Source: Agromyces archimandritae
GTDB lineage: Bacteria > Actinomycetota > Actinomycetes > Actinomycetales > Microbacteriaceae
Length of the DNA: 64,000 nt
Direction: 5' to 3'
Assembly: GCF_018024495.1 (NCBI RefSeq)
Contig: NZ_CP071696.1
Location: 1,116,001 to 1,180,000, forward strand
The notes under the pieces were generated by a model. The model did no database searches. It saw only the letters and a list, made by a program, of their open reading frames with translations, and was not told the origin of the DNA. The translations under genes and the position numbers were made by a program. This document shows, in pieces, positions 18,313 through 27,977 of this stretch. The first letter of the stretch is position 1; the number at the start of each line of letters is the position of its first letter.

Positions 18313-20904
18313 TCACAACCGCACGAACGCCTCCGTGCGCACGACCGCCGCGCCGGCCTCCTCCGACGCCGGCAGGTCGACGACCGCCCGCAGCCGCCAG
18401 TCGTGATCCCCGGCCGGGTCGGCGATGGTCTGCTCGACGCGCCAGACGCCGTCGGCGGCATCCGCGTCGTCGATCGCGACGAGGGCCGCCGATCGCGCCG
18501 CCGCGTCGATGCCGATCCCGTCGTGCTCGGCGTAGTAGCGGTCGAGGGCGCCCGGCCAGTCGAAGTCGGGGTCGAGCCCTGCGAGCTCCTCCTCCCGCTC
18601 GAACGCGGCCGCCTGCACGCGCCGGAACAGCTCGTTCCGCACGAGCACCGTGAACGCGCGCCGGTTGCCGACGACCGAGGGCGGCGCTGGCGGCACGACG
18701 ACGCCGCCCGCATCCACATGCCGGGACGGGTCGACGAGCTCGGCCCACTCGTCGACGAGGGAGGAGTCGACCTGCCGGACGAGCTCGCCGAGCCACTCGA
18801 TGACGTCGTGCAGCTCCTCGGTCTTGGCCTCCTCCGGCACCGTCTGCCGGATCGCGCGGAACGCATCGGAGAGGTACCTGAGCACCAGGCCTTCGCTCCG
18901 GGCCAGCTGGTAGAAGGAGACGAACTCCGTGAACGACATCGCCCGCTCGAACATGTCGCGCACGACCGACTTCGGGCTGAGCTCGAAGTCGCGCACCCAC
19001 GGCTGGCCGCCCGCGAAGGTCTCGAAGGCCTGCTCGAGCAGTTCGGCGAGGGGCTTCGGGTACGTGACCTCCTCGAGGCGTTCCATGCGTTCGTCGTACT
19101 CGATGCCGTCGCGTTTCATCGCCGCGACCGCCTCGCCGCGCGCCCGGAACTCCTGCTTCGACAGGATCGCGCGCGGGTCGTCGAGGGTCGATTCGATGAC
19201 GCTGACGACGTCGAGCGCGTAGTGGCCGGTGCCGACCCCGCCGGGTTCGGGTGCGGATGCCCCGGCCCGCTCCTCCGGGTCGAGCAGCGAGATCGCGGCG
19301 AGCGCGAACGGCGACAGCGGCTGGTTGAGCGCGAAGTCGGCCTGCAGGTCGACGGTGAGGCGGACGCCGATGCCCAGGCCGGGTGCGGGCTCGTCGGCGG
19401 GGGCCCCGGCATCCGCTCGGGGCACGAACTCGACCACGCCCGCCGTCTTCAAGGTACGGAAGATCTCGATCGCCCGCCGCGCGAGCGCGAACTTCCGGGC
19501 CCGCGGTTCGTGGTTGTCGAAGACGAGGCGGCGGATGTTTCCGAGCGCGTCGCCGCCGCGCGCGATGACGTTGATGAGCATCGCCGCCGTCATCGTCAGC
19601 TGCGGCTGCAGGGGCTCGGGGTCGGCATCCACGAGGCGGTCGAACGACGCCTCCGTCCAGGTGACCTGCCCGGCCGGGGCCTTCTTGCGGACGAGCTTCT
19701 TCAGCTTCTTCGGGTCGTCGCCGGCCTTCTTGCGGGCGTGCTCGTTCTCGATCTCGTGCTCGGGGGCGAGCACGACGACGGTGCCGGCGGTGTCGAACCC
19801 GGCGCGGCCGGCACGCCCGGCGATCTGATGGAACTCGCGCGCCGAGAGCTGCCGCATCCGCTGCCCGTCGTACTTCACGAGGGCGGTGATGAGGGCCGTG
19901 CGGATCGGCACGTTGATGCCGACGCCCAGGGTGTCGGTGCCGCAGATGACGCGGAGCAGGCCGCGCTGGGCGAGGGTCTCGACGAGCCGACGGTAGCGCG
20001 GCAGCATGCCCGCGTGGTGGATGCCGATGCCCGCCCGTACCAGCCGCGACAGCGTCTTGCCGAACCCGGTCGTGAACCGGAAGTCGCCGATCGCGGCGGC
20101 GATCTCGTCGCGCTGCTCGCGGGTGGCGACCCGGATCGAGGAGAGCGCCTGCGCGCGTTCGAGGGCGGCGGCCTGCGAGAAGTGCACGATGTAGATCGGC
20201 GCCTGCCGGGTCTCCAGGAGCTCCTCGACGGTCTCCTGCGCGGCCGTCTTCGCGTACGAGAAATGCAGCGGCACCGGCCGTTCGACGCCCGTGACCTCGG
20301 CGGTGGCCCGGCCCGTGCGGCGCTCGAGGTCCTCGGCGATGGCCGTCGTGTCGCCGAGCGTGGCCGACATGAGCACGAACTGCACATGCGACAGCGTGAT
20401 GAGCGGCACCTGCCACGCCCAGCCGCGCTCCGGGTCGCCGTAATAGTGGAACTCGTCCATCACGACCTGGTCGACGGGGGCGTGCTCGCCCTGCCGCAGG
20501 GCGAGGTTCGCGAGGATCTCGGCGGTGCAGCACACGATCGGCGCATCCGCGTTCACGGAACTGTCGCCGGTGACCATGCCGACGTTCGCGGCGCCGAAGA
20601 TCTCGACGAGCTGGAAGAACTTCTCGCTGACGAGCGCCTTGATCGGCGCCGTGTAATAGGACCGCCCGCCCCGGGCGACGGCCGTGGCGTGCGCGGCGAC
20701 GGCCACGAGCGACTTGCCGGTGCCCGTCGGGGTCGACAGGATCACGTTCGAGCCGCCGACGATCTCCATCACGGCCTCGTCCTGCGCGGGATAGAGGGCG
20801 AACCCGCGCGACTCGGCCCACTCCACGAACGCGTCGTACATCGCGTCGGCGTCGTACGGGTGCGGCGCGCGATCCAGGAGTTCCATCGTTCGAGTCTGCC
20901 GCAT
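18313..20904 (-). CDS. DEAD/DEAH-box helicase with DUF3516 C-terminal domain
   Basis: Ski2-like RNA/DNA helicase of 863 residues. Walker A is TPTGTGKS (about 58-65), the Walker B box is DEFH, motif III is SAT, and motif VI region is QIAGRAGRAGFD. The C-terminal half (QLTMTAAMLINVI onward) is the DUF3516 domain found with this helicase type in actinobacteria, probably in RNA metabolism. A GAGG sequence sits eight bases upstream of the ATG at 20904; an alternative ATG is six codons in. Low-complexity Gly/Pro inserts near 560-590 carry the GGATGCC motif. The AEC carrier ends 10 bp upstream on the same strand. Confidence 0.92.
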   Translation of the reverse strand: MRQTRTMELLDRAPHPYDADAMYDAFVEWAESRGFALYPAQDEAVMEIVGGSNVILSTPTGTGKSLVAVAAHATAVARGGRSYYTAPIKALVSEKFFQLVEIFGAANVGMVTGDSSVNADAPIVCCTAEILANLALRQGEHAPVDQVVMDEFHYYGDPERGWAWQVPLITLSHVQFVLMSATLGDTTAIAEDLERRTGRATAEVTGVERPVPLHFSYAKTAAQETVEELLETRQAPIYIVHFSQAAALERAQALSSIRVATREQRDEIAAAIGDFRFTTGFGKTLSRLVRAGIGIHHAGMLPRYRRLVETLAQRGLLRVICGTDTLGVGINVPIRTALITALVKYDGQRMRQLSAREFHQIAGRAGRAGFDTAGTVVVLAPEHEIENEHARKKAGDDPKKLKKLVRKKAPAGQVTWTEASFDRLVDADPEPLQPQLTMTAAMLINVIARGGDALGNIRRLVFDNHEPRARKFALARRAIEIFRTLKTAGVVEFVPRADAGAPADEPAPGLGIGVRLTVDLQADFALNQPLSPFALAAISLLDPEERAGASAPEPGGVGTGHYALDVVSVIESTLDDPRAILSKQEFRARGEAVAAMKRDGIEYDERMERLEEVTYPKPLAELLEQAFETFAGGQPWVRDFELSPKSVVRDMFERAMSFTEFVSFYQLARSEGLVLRYLSDAFRAIRQTVPEEAKTEELHDVIEWLGELVRQVDSSLVDEWAELVDPSRHVDAGGVVVPPAPPSVVGNRRAFTVLVRNELFRRVQAAAFEREEELAGLDPDFDWPGALDRYYAEHDGIGIDAAARSAALVAIDDADAADGVWRVEQTIADPAGDHDWRLRAVVDLPASEEAGAAVVRTEAFVRL

Positions 20905-20914
20905 GGATGCCGCC

Positions 20915-21838
20915 TCAGGCGGCGAAGAGCAGGCCGATCACGAACAGCACGGGCAGCGAGCCGATCGTGGTGATGAAGACGGTATCGCGGGCGACGACCT
21001 CGTTCGTCTCGTAACGCTGGGCGAAGTTGAAGACGTTCTGCGCCGTCGGCAGGGCGGCCAGCACCGTCACCGCGTACAGCGCATGGTGGTCGAGGCCGAA
21101 CACGAAGCGGCCGACGAGGTAGGCGACGACGGGCATCGCGAAGAGCTTCAGGGCGCTCGCGAAGAGCACGTCGCGGCGCCCGGTCCCGGGCTCCAGCAGC
21201 CGCTGCCCGGTGAGGGACATGCCGAAGGAGATGAGGATGACCGGCACCGCCGCATGCCCGATCAGTTCGATGGGGTCGAGGACGATCGCCGGCAGTTCGA
21301 GGCCCGAGAGGGCGACGATGAGGCCGGCGAGGGAGCCGACGATGATGGGGTTCGTGATCGTTCCGACGACGATCGCGCGCACCGAGGTGCGGCCGCGAAC
21401 GGTCGCGTCGAGCACGGCGAGGGTGACGGGGGCGAACAGGAGCAGCTGCAGCAGCACGATCGGCGCCGAATAGGCGGCGTCGCCCAGCATGTACACGGCG
21501 ATGGGGATGCCGAAGTTGTTGCCGTTGACGTAGCCGGCCGAGAGCGCGGAGATGAGCGCCTTCGGCAGCCCGCGGCGCCAGATCGCGAGCGAGACGAGCC
21601 CCGAGATCAGCATGATGACGATCGCGGTGATCGCCGAGACCGGCAGCAGGTTCGAGAACAGCGCGCCGACGTCGGCCGTCGCCAGCACCGAGAACAAGAG
21701 GAACGGTGCGAGGACGTTGAAGGTGAGCTTGGCGAGCACGGGTTTCGCGTGCGGGCCGAGGATGCCGCTGCGACCGGTGATGTAGCCGACGACGACGGAG
21801 AGGCCGATGACGGCGAAGCCCGTGAGGATGCCGATCAT
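20915..21838 (-). CDS. AEC family transporter
   Basis: Auxin-efflux-carrier type permease of 307 residues with about ten transmembrane segments. Family features include the N-terminal VGYITGRSG, the mid-chain YVNGNNFGIP with a helix-breaking motif, and the second-half TNPIIVGSLAG and SFGMSLTG. ATG at 21838 begins directly with a membrane helix; the longer frame upstream lies over the promoter of the divergent phosphoketolase gene. Substrate is unknown; such carriers often move dicarboxylates or amino acids. Confidence 0.85.
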   Translation of the reverse strand: MIGILTGFAVIGLSVVVGYITGRSGILGPHAKPVLAKLTFNVLAPFLLFSVLATADVGALFSNLLPVSAITAIVIMLISGLVSLAIWRRGLPKALISALSAGYVNGNNFGIPIAVYMLGDAAYSAPIVLLQLLLFAPVTLAVLDATVRGRTSVRAIVVGTITNPIIVGSLAGLIVALSGLELPAIVLDPIELIGHAAVPVILISFGMSLTGQRLLEPGTGRRDVLFASALKLFAMPVVAYLVGRFVFGLDHHALYAVTVLAALPTAQNVFNFAQRYETNEVVARDTVFITTIGSLPVLFVIGLLFAA

Positions 21839-21926
21839 GCGGCGGAGGGGGTGGGGGCTGACATCGCCTTCGAGCGTAACCGTTTCGGCGGGTGCGACCG
21901 ACCCGATGCGCACGTAGGCTCGGAAC

Positions 21927-24368
21927 GTGGGGACGACGGGGGAAGCACTCGCGACGGTCGACGCCTGGTGGCGTGCGGCGAACTATCTGAGCGTCGGGCA
22001 GATCTACCTGCGCGGCAATGCGCTGCTCGGGCATCCGCTCGAGCCCGGCGACATCAAACCGCGCCTGCTCGGCCACTGGGGCACGAGCCCCGGCCTGAAC
22101 CTGGTGTGGGCGCATCTGAACCGGGTCATCGCCGAGCGCGGCACGCCGACGCTGTTCGTGTGCGGGCCGGGCCACGGCGGCCCCGCGGTGGTCGCGAACG
22201 CCTGGCTCGACGGCACGTACTCGGAGCTGTACCCCGAGGTGTCGCAGGATGCGAGCGGCATCCACCGCCTGTTCCGGCAGTTCTCGACGCCCGGCGGCAT
22301 CCCCTCCCATGCGGCCCCCGAGACGCCCGGGTCGATCAACGAGGGCGGCGAACTCGGCTACTCGCTCATGCACGCCTACGGTGCGGCGCTCGACAACCCG
22401 GGGCTCGTCGTCGCCTGCGTCATCGGCGACGGCGAGGCCGAGACGGGCCCGCTGGCGGCCAGCTGGCGGGCCAACGCGTTCCTCAGCCCGGAACGCGACG
22501 GCGCGGTGCTGCCGATCCTGCACCTGAACGGTTTCAAGATCGCCAACCCGACGATCCTCGCGCGCATCCCCGAGGACGAGCTCGTGCAGTTCATCCGCGG
22601 TTCGGGGTACGAGCCGATCCTCGTCACGGGCGGGTTCGACGGCGAGGAGCCGGCGCGGGTGCACGAGCGCATGGCGGCCGCGGTGGATGCCGCGTACGAC
22701 CGCATCCAGGAGGCGTGGGCGGATGCCCGGGGCGGTGCATCCGGTGCATCCGCCGGCACTGAGGGCGACCGGCCGCCGCGCCGGCCGATGATCGTGCTGC
22801 GCACGCCGAAGGGGTGGACGGGGCCGCGGATCGTCGACGGCGTGCAGGTCGAGGGCACCTTCCATTCCCATCAGGTGCCGCTCGCGGGCGTGCGCGAGAA
22901 CCCGGAGCATCTGCGGATGCTCGACGCGTGGATGCGTTCGTACCGCCCCGAGGAACTGTTCGGCTCGGACGGGCGGCCGGTCGCCTCGCTCGGCGGCATC
23001 CGCCCCCACGGAGGTTTGCGGATGAGCGCGAGCCCGCACGCCAACGCGGGCCTCGGCGAACCCCTCGCGCTTCCGCCGGTCGACGACGACGCCGTCGCGG
23101 TCGACCGCGATGACCGCGGCGGCCGCGGCGAAGCCACCCGTGTGTTCGGCGACTGGCTGTCCCGGGTCATCCGCGGCAACCCCGACACGTTCCGCCTCTT
23201 CGGCCCCGACGAGGTGCTCTCGAACCGGCTCGGCGGCGTCTTCGCCGTCACCGAACGCGTGTGGCGCGAGGAGCTCGTGCCCCTCGACGAGCACCTCGCC
23301 CGCGAGGGCCGCGTCATCGAGGCCCTCAGCGAGCACCTCATGCAGGGGCTGCTCGAGGGGTACCTGCTGAGCGGCCGGCACGGGCTGCTGACGAGCTACG
23401 AGGCCTTCATCCACATCGTCGACTCGATGTTCAACCAGCATGCGAAGTGGATCGAGCAGGCCGCCGGCGTCGACTGGCGCGGCGACATCGCCTCGCTGAA
23501 CTACCTGCTGTCGTCGCATGTGTGGCGGCAGGACCACAACGGCTTCACCCACCAGGACCCGGGGTTCCTGAACGTCGTCGTGAACAAGAGCGCCGAGGTC
23601 GTGCGGGTGTATCTGCCGCCGGACGCGAATACGCTGCTCGTCACGATGCGGCACGTCTTCGGCACCCGCAACCGCGTGAACGTCGTCGTCGCCGGCAAGC
23701 AGCCCCAGCCGCAGTGGCTGAGCCTCGACGAGGCGCGCGAGCACTGCGCGGCCGGCGTCGGGGTGTGGGAGTGGGCCGGGACGGAGGGCCGGGCCGCTTC
23801 GGGCGCCCCGAGCATCCACCCGGTGGATGCCGCGGCGCCCCCCGACCCGGGCCGCTCCCCCGACGTCGTGCTCGCCTGCGCCGGCGACGTGCCCACGATC
23901 GAGACGATCGCGGCCGCCCGGCTGCTCGCCGACCGCGTGCCGGGGCTCCGCGTGCGCGTCGTGAACGTCGTCGACCTCATGCGGCTGCAGGATCCGCGCC
24001 ACCACCCGCACGGCCTGTCGGACGAGGCGTACGACCGCATCTTCACCGCCGACCGGCCGGTGGTCTTCGCCTTCCACGGGTACCCGTCGCTCATCCACCA
24101 GTTGACCTATCGGCGGCACGGGCACGACGAGCTGCACGTGCACGGCTACGCCGAACGCGGCACGACGACGACCCCGTTCGACATGCTCCTCATGAACGGC
24201 CTCGACCGGTACCGGCTCGCCCTCGACGCCCTCGAACGCACGGGCCTGAGCGACGAGGACGGCGGGGCCCTGGCCGCCGAGTGGCAGCAGGCCCGCGAGG
24301 ACGCGCGGGCGTACGCCATCGAGCACGGCGAAGACCCGGAGTGGATCACCGCGTTCCCGCGCGCGTAG
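21927..24368 (+). CDS. xfp: Phosphoketolase
   Basis: Thiamine-diphosphate enzyme cleaving xylulose-5-P or fructose-6-P to acetyl-P plus a sugar phosphate. The 813-residue length is normal. Motifs: GHWGTSPGLN near the N terminus, GPGHGGPA, the cofactor motif GDGEAETGP, TPKGWTGP, SHQVP, and the C-terminal half ending HGEDPEWI. GTG at 21927 is the start, since YLSVGQIYL follows at the family position. Two low-complexity inserts (around residues 270-290 and 620-645) carry GTGGATGCC-type sequence and lie in surface positions. It is divergent from the AEC carrier with an 88-bp gap. Confidence 0.95.
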   Translation: MGTTGEALATVDAWWRAANYLSVGQIYLRGNALLGHPLEPGDIKPRLLGHWGTSPGLNLVWAHLNRVIAERGTPTLFVCGPGHGGPAVVANAWLDGTYSELYPEVSQDASGIHRLFRQFSTPGGIPSHAAPETPGSINEGGELGYSLMHAYGAALDNPGLVVACVIGDGEAETGPLAASWRANAFLSPERDGAVLPILHLNGFKIANPTILARIPEDELVQFIRGSGYEPILVTGGFDGEEPARVHERMAAAVDAAYDRIQEAWADARGGASGASAGTEGDRPPRRPMIVLRTPKGWTGPRIVDGVQVEGTFHSHQVPLAGVRENPEHLRMLDAWMRSYRPEELFGSDGRPVASLGGIRPHGGLRMSASPHANAGLGEPLALPPVDDDAVAVDRDDRGGRGEATRVFGDWLSRVIRGNPDTFRLFGPDEVLSNRLGGVFAVTERVWREELVPLDEHLAREGRVIEALSEHLMQGLLEGYLLSGRHGLLTSYEAFIHIVDSMFNQHAKWIEQAAGVDWRGDIASLNYLLSSHVWRQDHNGFTHQDPGFLNVVVNKSAEVVRVYLPPDANTLLVTMRHVFGTRNRVNVVVAGKQPQPQWLSLDEAREHCAAGVGVWEWAGTEGRAASGAPSIHPVDAAAPPDPGRSPDVVLACAGDVPTIETIAAARLLADRVPGLRVRVVNVVDLMRLQDPRHHPHGLSDEAYDRIFTADRPVVFAFHGYPSLIHQLTYRRHGHDELHVHGYAERGTTTTPFDMLLMNGLDRYRLALDALERTGLSDEDGGALAAEWQQAREDARAYAIEHGEDPEWITAFPRA

Positions 24369-24422
24369 CGGTGGCGGTATTCGGCCGGGTGGGGGTCTCG
24401 GCAGCCACTACGCTCGGGATCG

Positions 24423-24958
24423 ATGCCCGAGAACCCCGAGGCCCGCCAGGCCGCCCGCGCCCGCTGGGCCCTGGTGACCCAGTTCACGATGTTCGGCCTG
24501 GTCGTCGCTTCGTGGACGAGCCGGATGCCCTCGATCCGCGCCGATCTGGATGTGACGGCGTGCTGCGGCTCGTGCTGCTCGTGCCGGCGACCGAACCGAC
24601 CGCCGGCGAGCACGGCGGCCGGGTCAGCGGCCGCACCGCGCTGCGCACGGCGTTCTCGGCGTGGATCGAACCCCGCACCCTGCTGCTCGGCCTCGTGCTC
24701 GTGGCCGCATCCCTCTCGGAGGGCACCGCGAACACCTGGCTCTCGCTCGCCGTCGTCGACGGCTTCGCCGCCGAAGAGGCCACCGGCGCGCTCGCTTTCG
24801 GGTCGTTCGTCGCGGCGATGACCGTGATCCGCTTCTTCGGAACCCGGCTCGTGGATCGCTTCGGCCGGGTGAGCGTGCTCCGCGCCTCGGGCATCGCGGT
24901 GCTCGCCGGCGTCGCGCTCTTCGTGTTCGCGCCCTCGCTGACCGGGGCTCAGGGGTGA
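24423..24958 (+). pseudogene. MFS transporter, N-terminal and middle remnants
   Basis: Decayed major-facilitator gene. It starts with a good MFS N terminus (frame of 24423: ALVTQFTMFGLVVASWTSRMPSIRADLDV) to about 24555, then the family-like sequence resumes in another frame (VLRLVLLVPATEP, LGLVLVAASLSEG, TRLVDRFGRVSVLR) up to FAPSLTG, where it stops abruptly at 24958. Helices 2-5 or so are missing at the frame change and the last third is gone. The hipBA module begins immediately after. Confidence 0.75.
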
Positions 24959-24968
24959 CGCGGATGCG

Positions 24969-24986
24969 TGTACGACTTGACGTACA
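24969..24986. promoter_or_regulatory. hipBA operator site 1
   Basis: TGTACG-N6-CGTACA, an 18-bp inverted repeat. It overlaps a TTGACG that could be a -35 element. First of three sites at 28-bp spacing. Confidence 0.75.
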
Positions 24987-24996
24987 CCGCACCCGA

Positions 24997-25014
24997 TGTC
25001 AGAGTATTCGTACA
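24997..25014. promoter_or_regulatory. hipBA operator site 2
   Basis: TGTCAGA-N4-TCGTACA; the right arm is intact and the left arm diverged. It starts exactly 28 bp after site 1. Confidence 0.65.
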
Positions 25015-25024
25015 TGATCGGATG

Positions 25025-25042
25025 TGTACGAGTCGTCGTACA
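25025..25042. promoter_or_regulatory. hipBA operator site 3
   Basis: TGTACGA-N4-TCGTACA, a perfect 18-bp palindrome, starting exactly 28 bp after site 2 and 19 bp before the hipB start codon. Confidence 0.78.
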
Positions 25043-25060
25043 CTCGCATCGGGGGTGAAG

Positions 25061-25336
25061 ATGTTCGTCAACACGCCACGCGACTGGGGCAATATCGTGC
25101 GCGACCGGCGCATCGATCTCGGAATGACCCAGAGCGACCTCGCCGAACGCATCGGCAAGGCACGCCAGTGGGTGGTGCGCTTCGAATCCGGGCACGCCGG
25201 CAGCTCGAACCTCGACAGTCTCGTCAAGCTGCTCGACGTCCTCGAGCTCGAAGTGGACCTCGCTGTCGCCGACGATTCCGCCGACCCCGATCCCCTCTTC
25301 ACGGACGCACCCTCAGCGGGCGGGGTCGAACGATGA
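25061..25336 (+). CDS. hipB: HipB-type antitoxin, XRE family regulator
   Basis: A 91-residue DNA-binding antitoxin. A helix-turn-helix of XRE type covers about residues 15-65 (MTQSDLAERIG, then QWVVRFESGHAG as recognition region). It ends with a short acidic tail. The ATG at 25061 with GGGGGTG upstream is preferred; the longer open frame covers the operators. It should repress its own operon from the three upstream palindromes and neutralise HipA, whose start overlaps its stop by four bases. Confidence 0.9.
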   Translation: MFVNTPRDWGNIVRDRRIDLGMTQSDLAERIGKARQWVVRFESGHAGSSNLDSLVKLLDVLELEVDLAVADDSADPDPLFTDAPSAGGVER

Positions 25337-26640
25337 GACTCACCGCATATCTGAACGGGCACCGTGCCGGTTGGTTCGAGCTGCCGAACGGCGGCGAGAT
25401 CACGCTCGAATACGATCGGGCGTGGCAGGCCGGCGCCGGGCGCCTGGAATTGTCGTGGTCGATGCCGAAGAGCCGCCGACGCCACGGCGGCGGCGCTCCG
25501 GGCAACTATCTGTGGAATCTCCTTCCCGACAACAGCGACGTCCTCGAACGTTGGTCTCGCCGATTCGGTGTCTCGTCCCGCCAGCCGATGGGCCTCCTGG
25601 CGAACGTCGGCTTGGATGCCGCCGGTGCGGTCCAGCTGCTCGACAGCGACGAATACGACCGGCCCGAACTCACCGAAGACGGCGGCATCGAACCGATCAG
25701 CGACGAACAGATCGGCGTGCATCTGCGCGAACTCCGGAGGGACCCGACGGCATGGGTGGCACCCGGCCAAGACGCCGGATACTTCTCCCTCGCCGGCGCT
25801 CAGTCGAAGTTCACCCTCGTGCGCACGCACACGGGGTGGGGCATCGCCACGGGCCGCACCGCGTCGACCCACATCGTCAAGCCCGGCATCACCGGGCTCG
25901 CGCGGAGCGACCTGAACGAGCATCTGACCATGCGCGCGGCACACGTCCTCGGACTGCGGGTGGCCGAGAGCCGGGTGATGCGGTTCGGCACGGAAACTGC
26001 GATCGTCGTCACCCGCTTCGATCGTGACCGCGCGCCTGCCGGCGACTCGGTCGTGCGACGCCACCAGGAGGACTTCGCCCAGGCCACCGGAGTGCATCCG
26101 GCTTCGAAATACCAGAATGAGGGCGGGCCGGGTATCGCCGCGATCGGAGCCGCGATGAACGAGCACCTCGGCTCGGCGGCCAACGCAGAGGTCGCACGAT
26201 TCTTCGAAGCGACCATGTTCAACTGGGCGGCACTCGGCACCGACGCACATGCCAAGAACTACGCGCTGGTGCATCCTGTCTCAGGAAGGCGGCGGCCCAT
26301 GCTCGCGCCGCTCTACGATCTGGGCTCGGCACTGGCCTATCCGGAGATCAACACCCGCAAGGCGAAACTCGCGATGTCATACGCGGGGCACTACCGGGCG
26401 TACGAAATCGAACCGCGGCACATCGTGCAGGAGGCCGCCGGTCTCGCACTCCCCGAGGAATGGGTCATCGACCGCGCACGCCATCTCGTCGGTCGGCTCC
26501 CGGATGCATTCAGCGCAGCCGCCGAGGAAGCGCAGCTGCACGGCGACGACGCCGCTTTCGCCGCAACACTCATCGACCGCGCCGCGGAGCGTGCGCAGAC
26601 GCTCGCCCGCCAATTGGGCGGGATCGCACGAGCAGACTGA
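25333..26640 (+). CDS. hipA: HipA-type Ser/Thr kinase toxin
   Basis: 435-residue HipA-like kinase. The N-terminal couple-HipA domain (residues 1-100) is followed by the kinase core: SLAGAQSKF, the HIVKP nucleotide strand, the catalytic TDAHAKN near 304-310 and the metal-binding YDLGSA near 328-332. In Escherichia coli HipA phosphorylates glutamyl-tRNA synthetase and causes persistence; the target here is unknown. All catalytic residues appear present, so the toxin could be active. Third-position GC is lower than in the neighbours, which with its position inside an MFS gene suggests transfer. Confidence 0.92.
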   Translation: MRLTAYLNGHRAGWFELPNGGEITLEYDRAWQAGAGRLELSWSMPKSRRRHGGGAPGNYLWNLLPDNSDVLERWSRRFGVSSRQPMGLLANVGLDAAGAVQLLDSDEYDRPELTEDGGIEPISDEQIGVHLRELRRDPTAWVAPGQDAGYFSLAGAQSKFTLVRTHTGWGIATGRTASTHIVKPGITGLARSDLNEHLTMRAAHVLGLRVAESRVMRFGTETAIVVTRFDRDRAPAGDSVVRRHQEDFAQATGVHPASKYQNEGGPGIAAIGAAMNEHLGSAANAEVARFFEATMFNWAALGTDAHAKNYALVHPVSGRRRPMLAPLYDLGSALAYPEINTRKAKLAMSYAGHYRAYEIEPRHIVQEAAGLALPEEWVIDRARHLVGRLPDAFSAAAEEAQLHGDDAAFAATLIDRAAERAQTLARQLGGIARAD

Positions 26641-26656
26641 TCGAGGAACCCCTCAT

Positions 26657-26749
26657 CGCGCCGGCGCGCGGCCCGCGATGCTCGTCGTCGCCGCCTTCGC
26701 CCTCGTGAGCCTCGCGGTCGCGGGTGTCGCGCGGCGGCGGTTTTCCTAG
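26657..26749 (+). pseudogene. MFS transporter, C-terminal remnant
   Basis: In the frame of the middle MFS remnant, one hydrophobic helix (MLVVAAFALVSLAVAGVA) followed by RRRF and a stop looks like the last helix and basic tail of the MFS protein broken at 24958. There is no start or gene of its own. Assignment to the same former gene is inference. Confidence 0.5.
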
Positions 26750-27960
26750 TCCCCTATCCGACTTTCCAAGTCCCCTATCCGACGCCGGATGAAATCGGCC
26801 ATGCCAGGAACGGTGAACGCCACGAATCCGCGATCGACCGCGTAGATGTGGCCGGACTTGATCAGCTCCTTGCGCGACACCGACAAATCGCTAGTGCGTG
26901 ACTTCCCGAGCCGGATGACGAGATCTTGGATTGCAGACGGCCGGTCGTCATCCTCGGCCATCGCCTTCATCATGGCCCGCTGTGCCTGCGTTGCTCGATC
27001 CCATCGCGACATGTAGAGACCGCGATCGACCTCGTCACGAGCCTTCTGGATCCCGATCAGGGTGTCGGGGCGTGTGATCGTGGTGCCGGTGCTGACGTCC
27101 CAGACATGCTTCCCGCACGCCTGCGTGAAGTACGGATAACCGCCCACGCTCTGCAGAGCTTCGTCGAGCGCCGCCGGCTCCCAGACGATTCCGCGACGCT
27201 CGACCGGATGCGCGAGTGCATCCCGCGCCTCCGCATCCTCGAGCAAGCCGATCGTGCGATAGTCGTACAACCGCTCGGCGTAACTCGTCGCATCCGAGAG
27301 CACGGACGGCAGTGACGGCAGCCCCGTCCCGATGAAGCTCACCGGCACCGGGCGAGGATCCTGCCCGAGATTGTGCAGGGCCACGTTCAGGGCGTTGAGA
27401 TCTGACTTCGGAGCGCTCTGCAACTCATCGATGGCGAGCAGGACCCCCATGCCGAGATCGCGAGCGGTGCGACCGAGCTGGTCGAGCAGATCGAAGACGT
27501 CCTGTTGGAAATCACCGGTATCGGCAATACCCGGTACGGGTTCGACGTCGAACCCGAAGGCGTACGTGCCAGACGGGTCGACCTTCACCTGGAACGACTT
27601 GAATGCGGCGAGCGCTCGCATGAGTTTCTCTCTTGCGACCTCGCCTGTCGTCATCAGGCTGCGGAGTTCCTGGTGGATGGCACGCGCGAGAGGAAGCTGC
27701 AAGCTGTTGCCGGCGACGGCCTCGAGCTTGATCGCGATCCAGCGCTTCGAGTCCTGTGCCGTGCGGACGAACTCGTTGAGGAGCACCGTCTTTCCGACGC
27801 CGCGAAGCCCGGAGATGATGACCGGGCGGCCACCTTCGCCTTCGTGCACGACCTCGTCGAGCGAAGTCTGCACCTCTGAGACCAGGGCGTCGCGGCCCGC
27901 GAGTTCGGGCGGCACTCGCCCGGCGCCCGGGCGGAACGGGTTGGGAGTCGGAAGCGCCAT
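26746..27960 (-). CDS. AAA-type ATPase with C-terminal winged helix
   Basis: 404-residue P-loop ATPase. Walker A is GLRGVGKT (about 50-57) and Walker B is LLAIDELQ near residue 180; a FIGTGLPSLP sensor-like strand and a Tyr/Phe-rich GGYPYFTQA segment follow. The C-terminal 80 residues look like a winged helix (IQDLVIRLG, SRKELIKSGHIY). It resembles STAND/Orc-like ATPases often found as single genes in mobile regions; the function is unknown. The last residues contain a duplicated IGDLESR, from a 21-bp direct repeat near 26752-26790. Base composition is less GC-rich than its surroundings. Confidence 0.75.
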   Translation of the reverse strand: MALPTPNPFRPGAGRVPPELAGRDALVSEVQTSLDEVVHEGEGGRPVIISGLRGVGKTVLLNEFVRTAQDSKRWIAIKLEAVAGNSLQLPLARAIHQELRSLMTTGEVAREKLMRALAAFKSFQVKVDPSGTYAFGFDVEPVPGIADTGDFQQDVFDLLDQLGRTARDLGMGVLLAIDELQSAPKSDLNALNVALHNLGQDPRPVPVSFIGTGLPSLPSVLSDATSYAERLYDYRTIGLLEDAEARDALAHPVERRGIVWEPAALDEALQSVGGYPYFTQACGKHVWDVSTGTTITRPDTLIGIQKARDEVDRGLYMSRWDRATQAQRAMMKAMAEDDDRPSAIQDLVIRLGKSRTSDLSVSRKELIKSGHIYAVDRGFVAFTVPGMADFIRRRIGDLESRIGD

Positions 27961-27977
27961 ATAACACTCTCTAAGGT

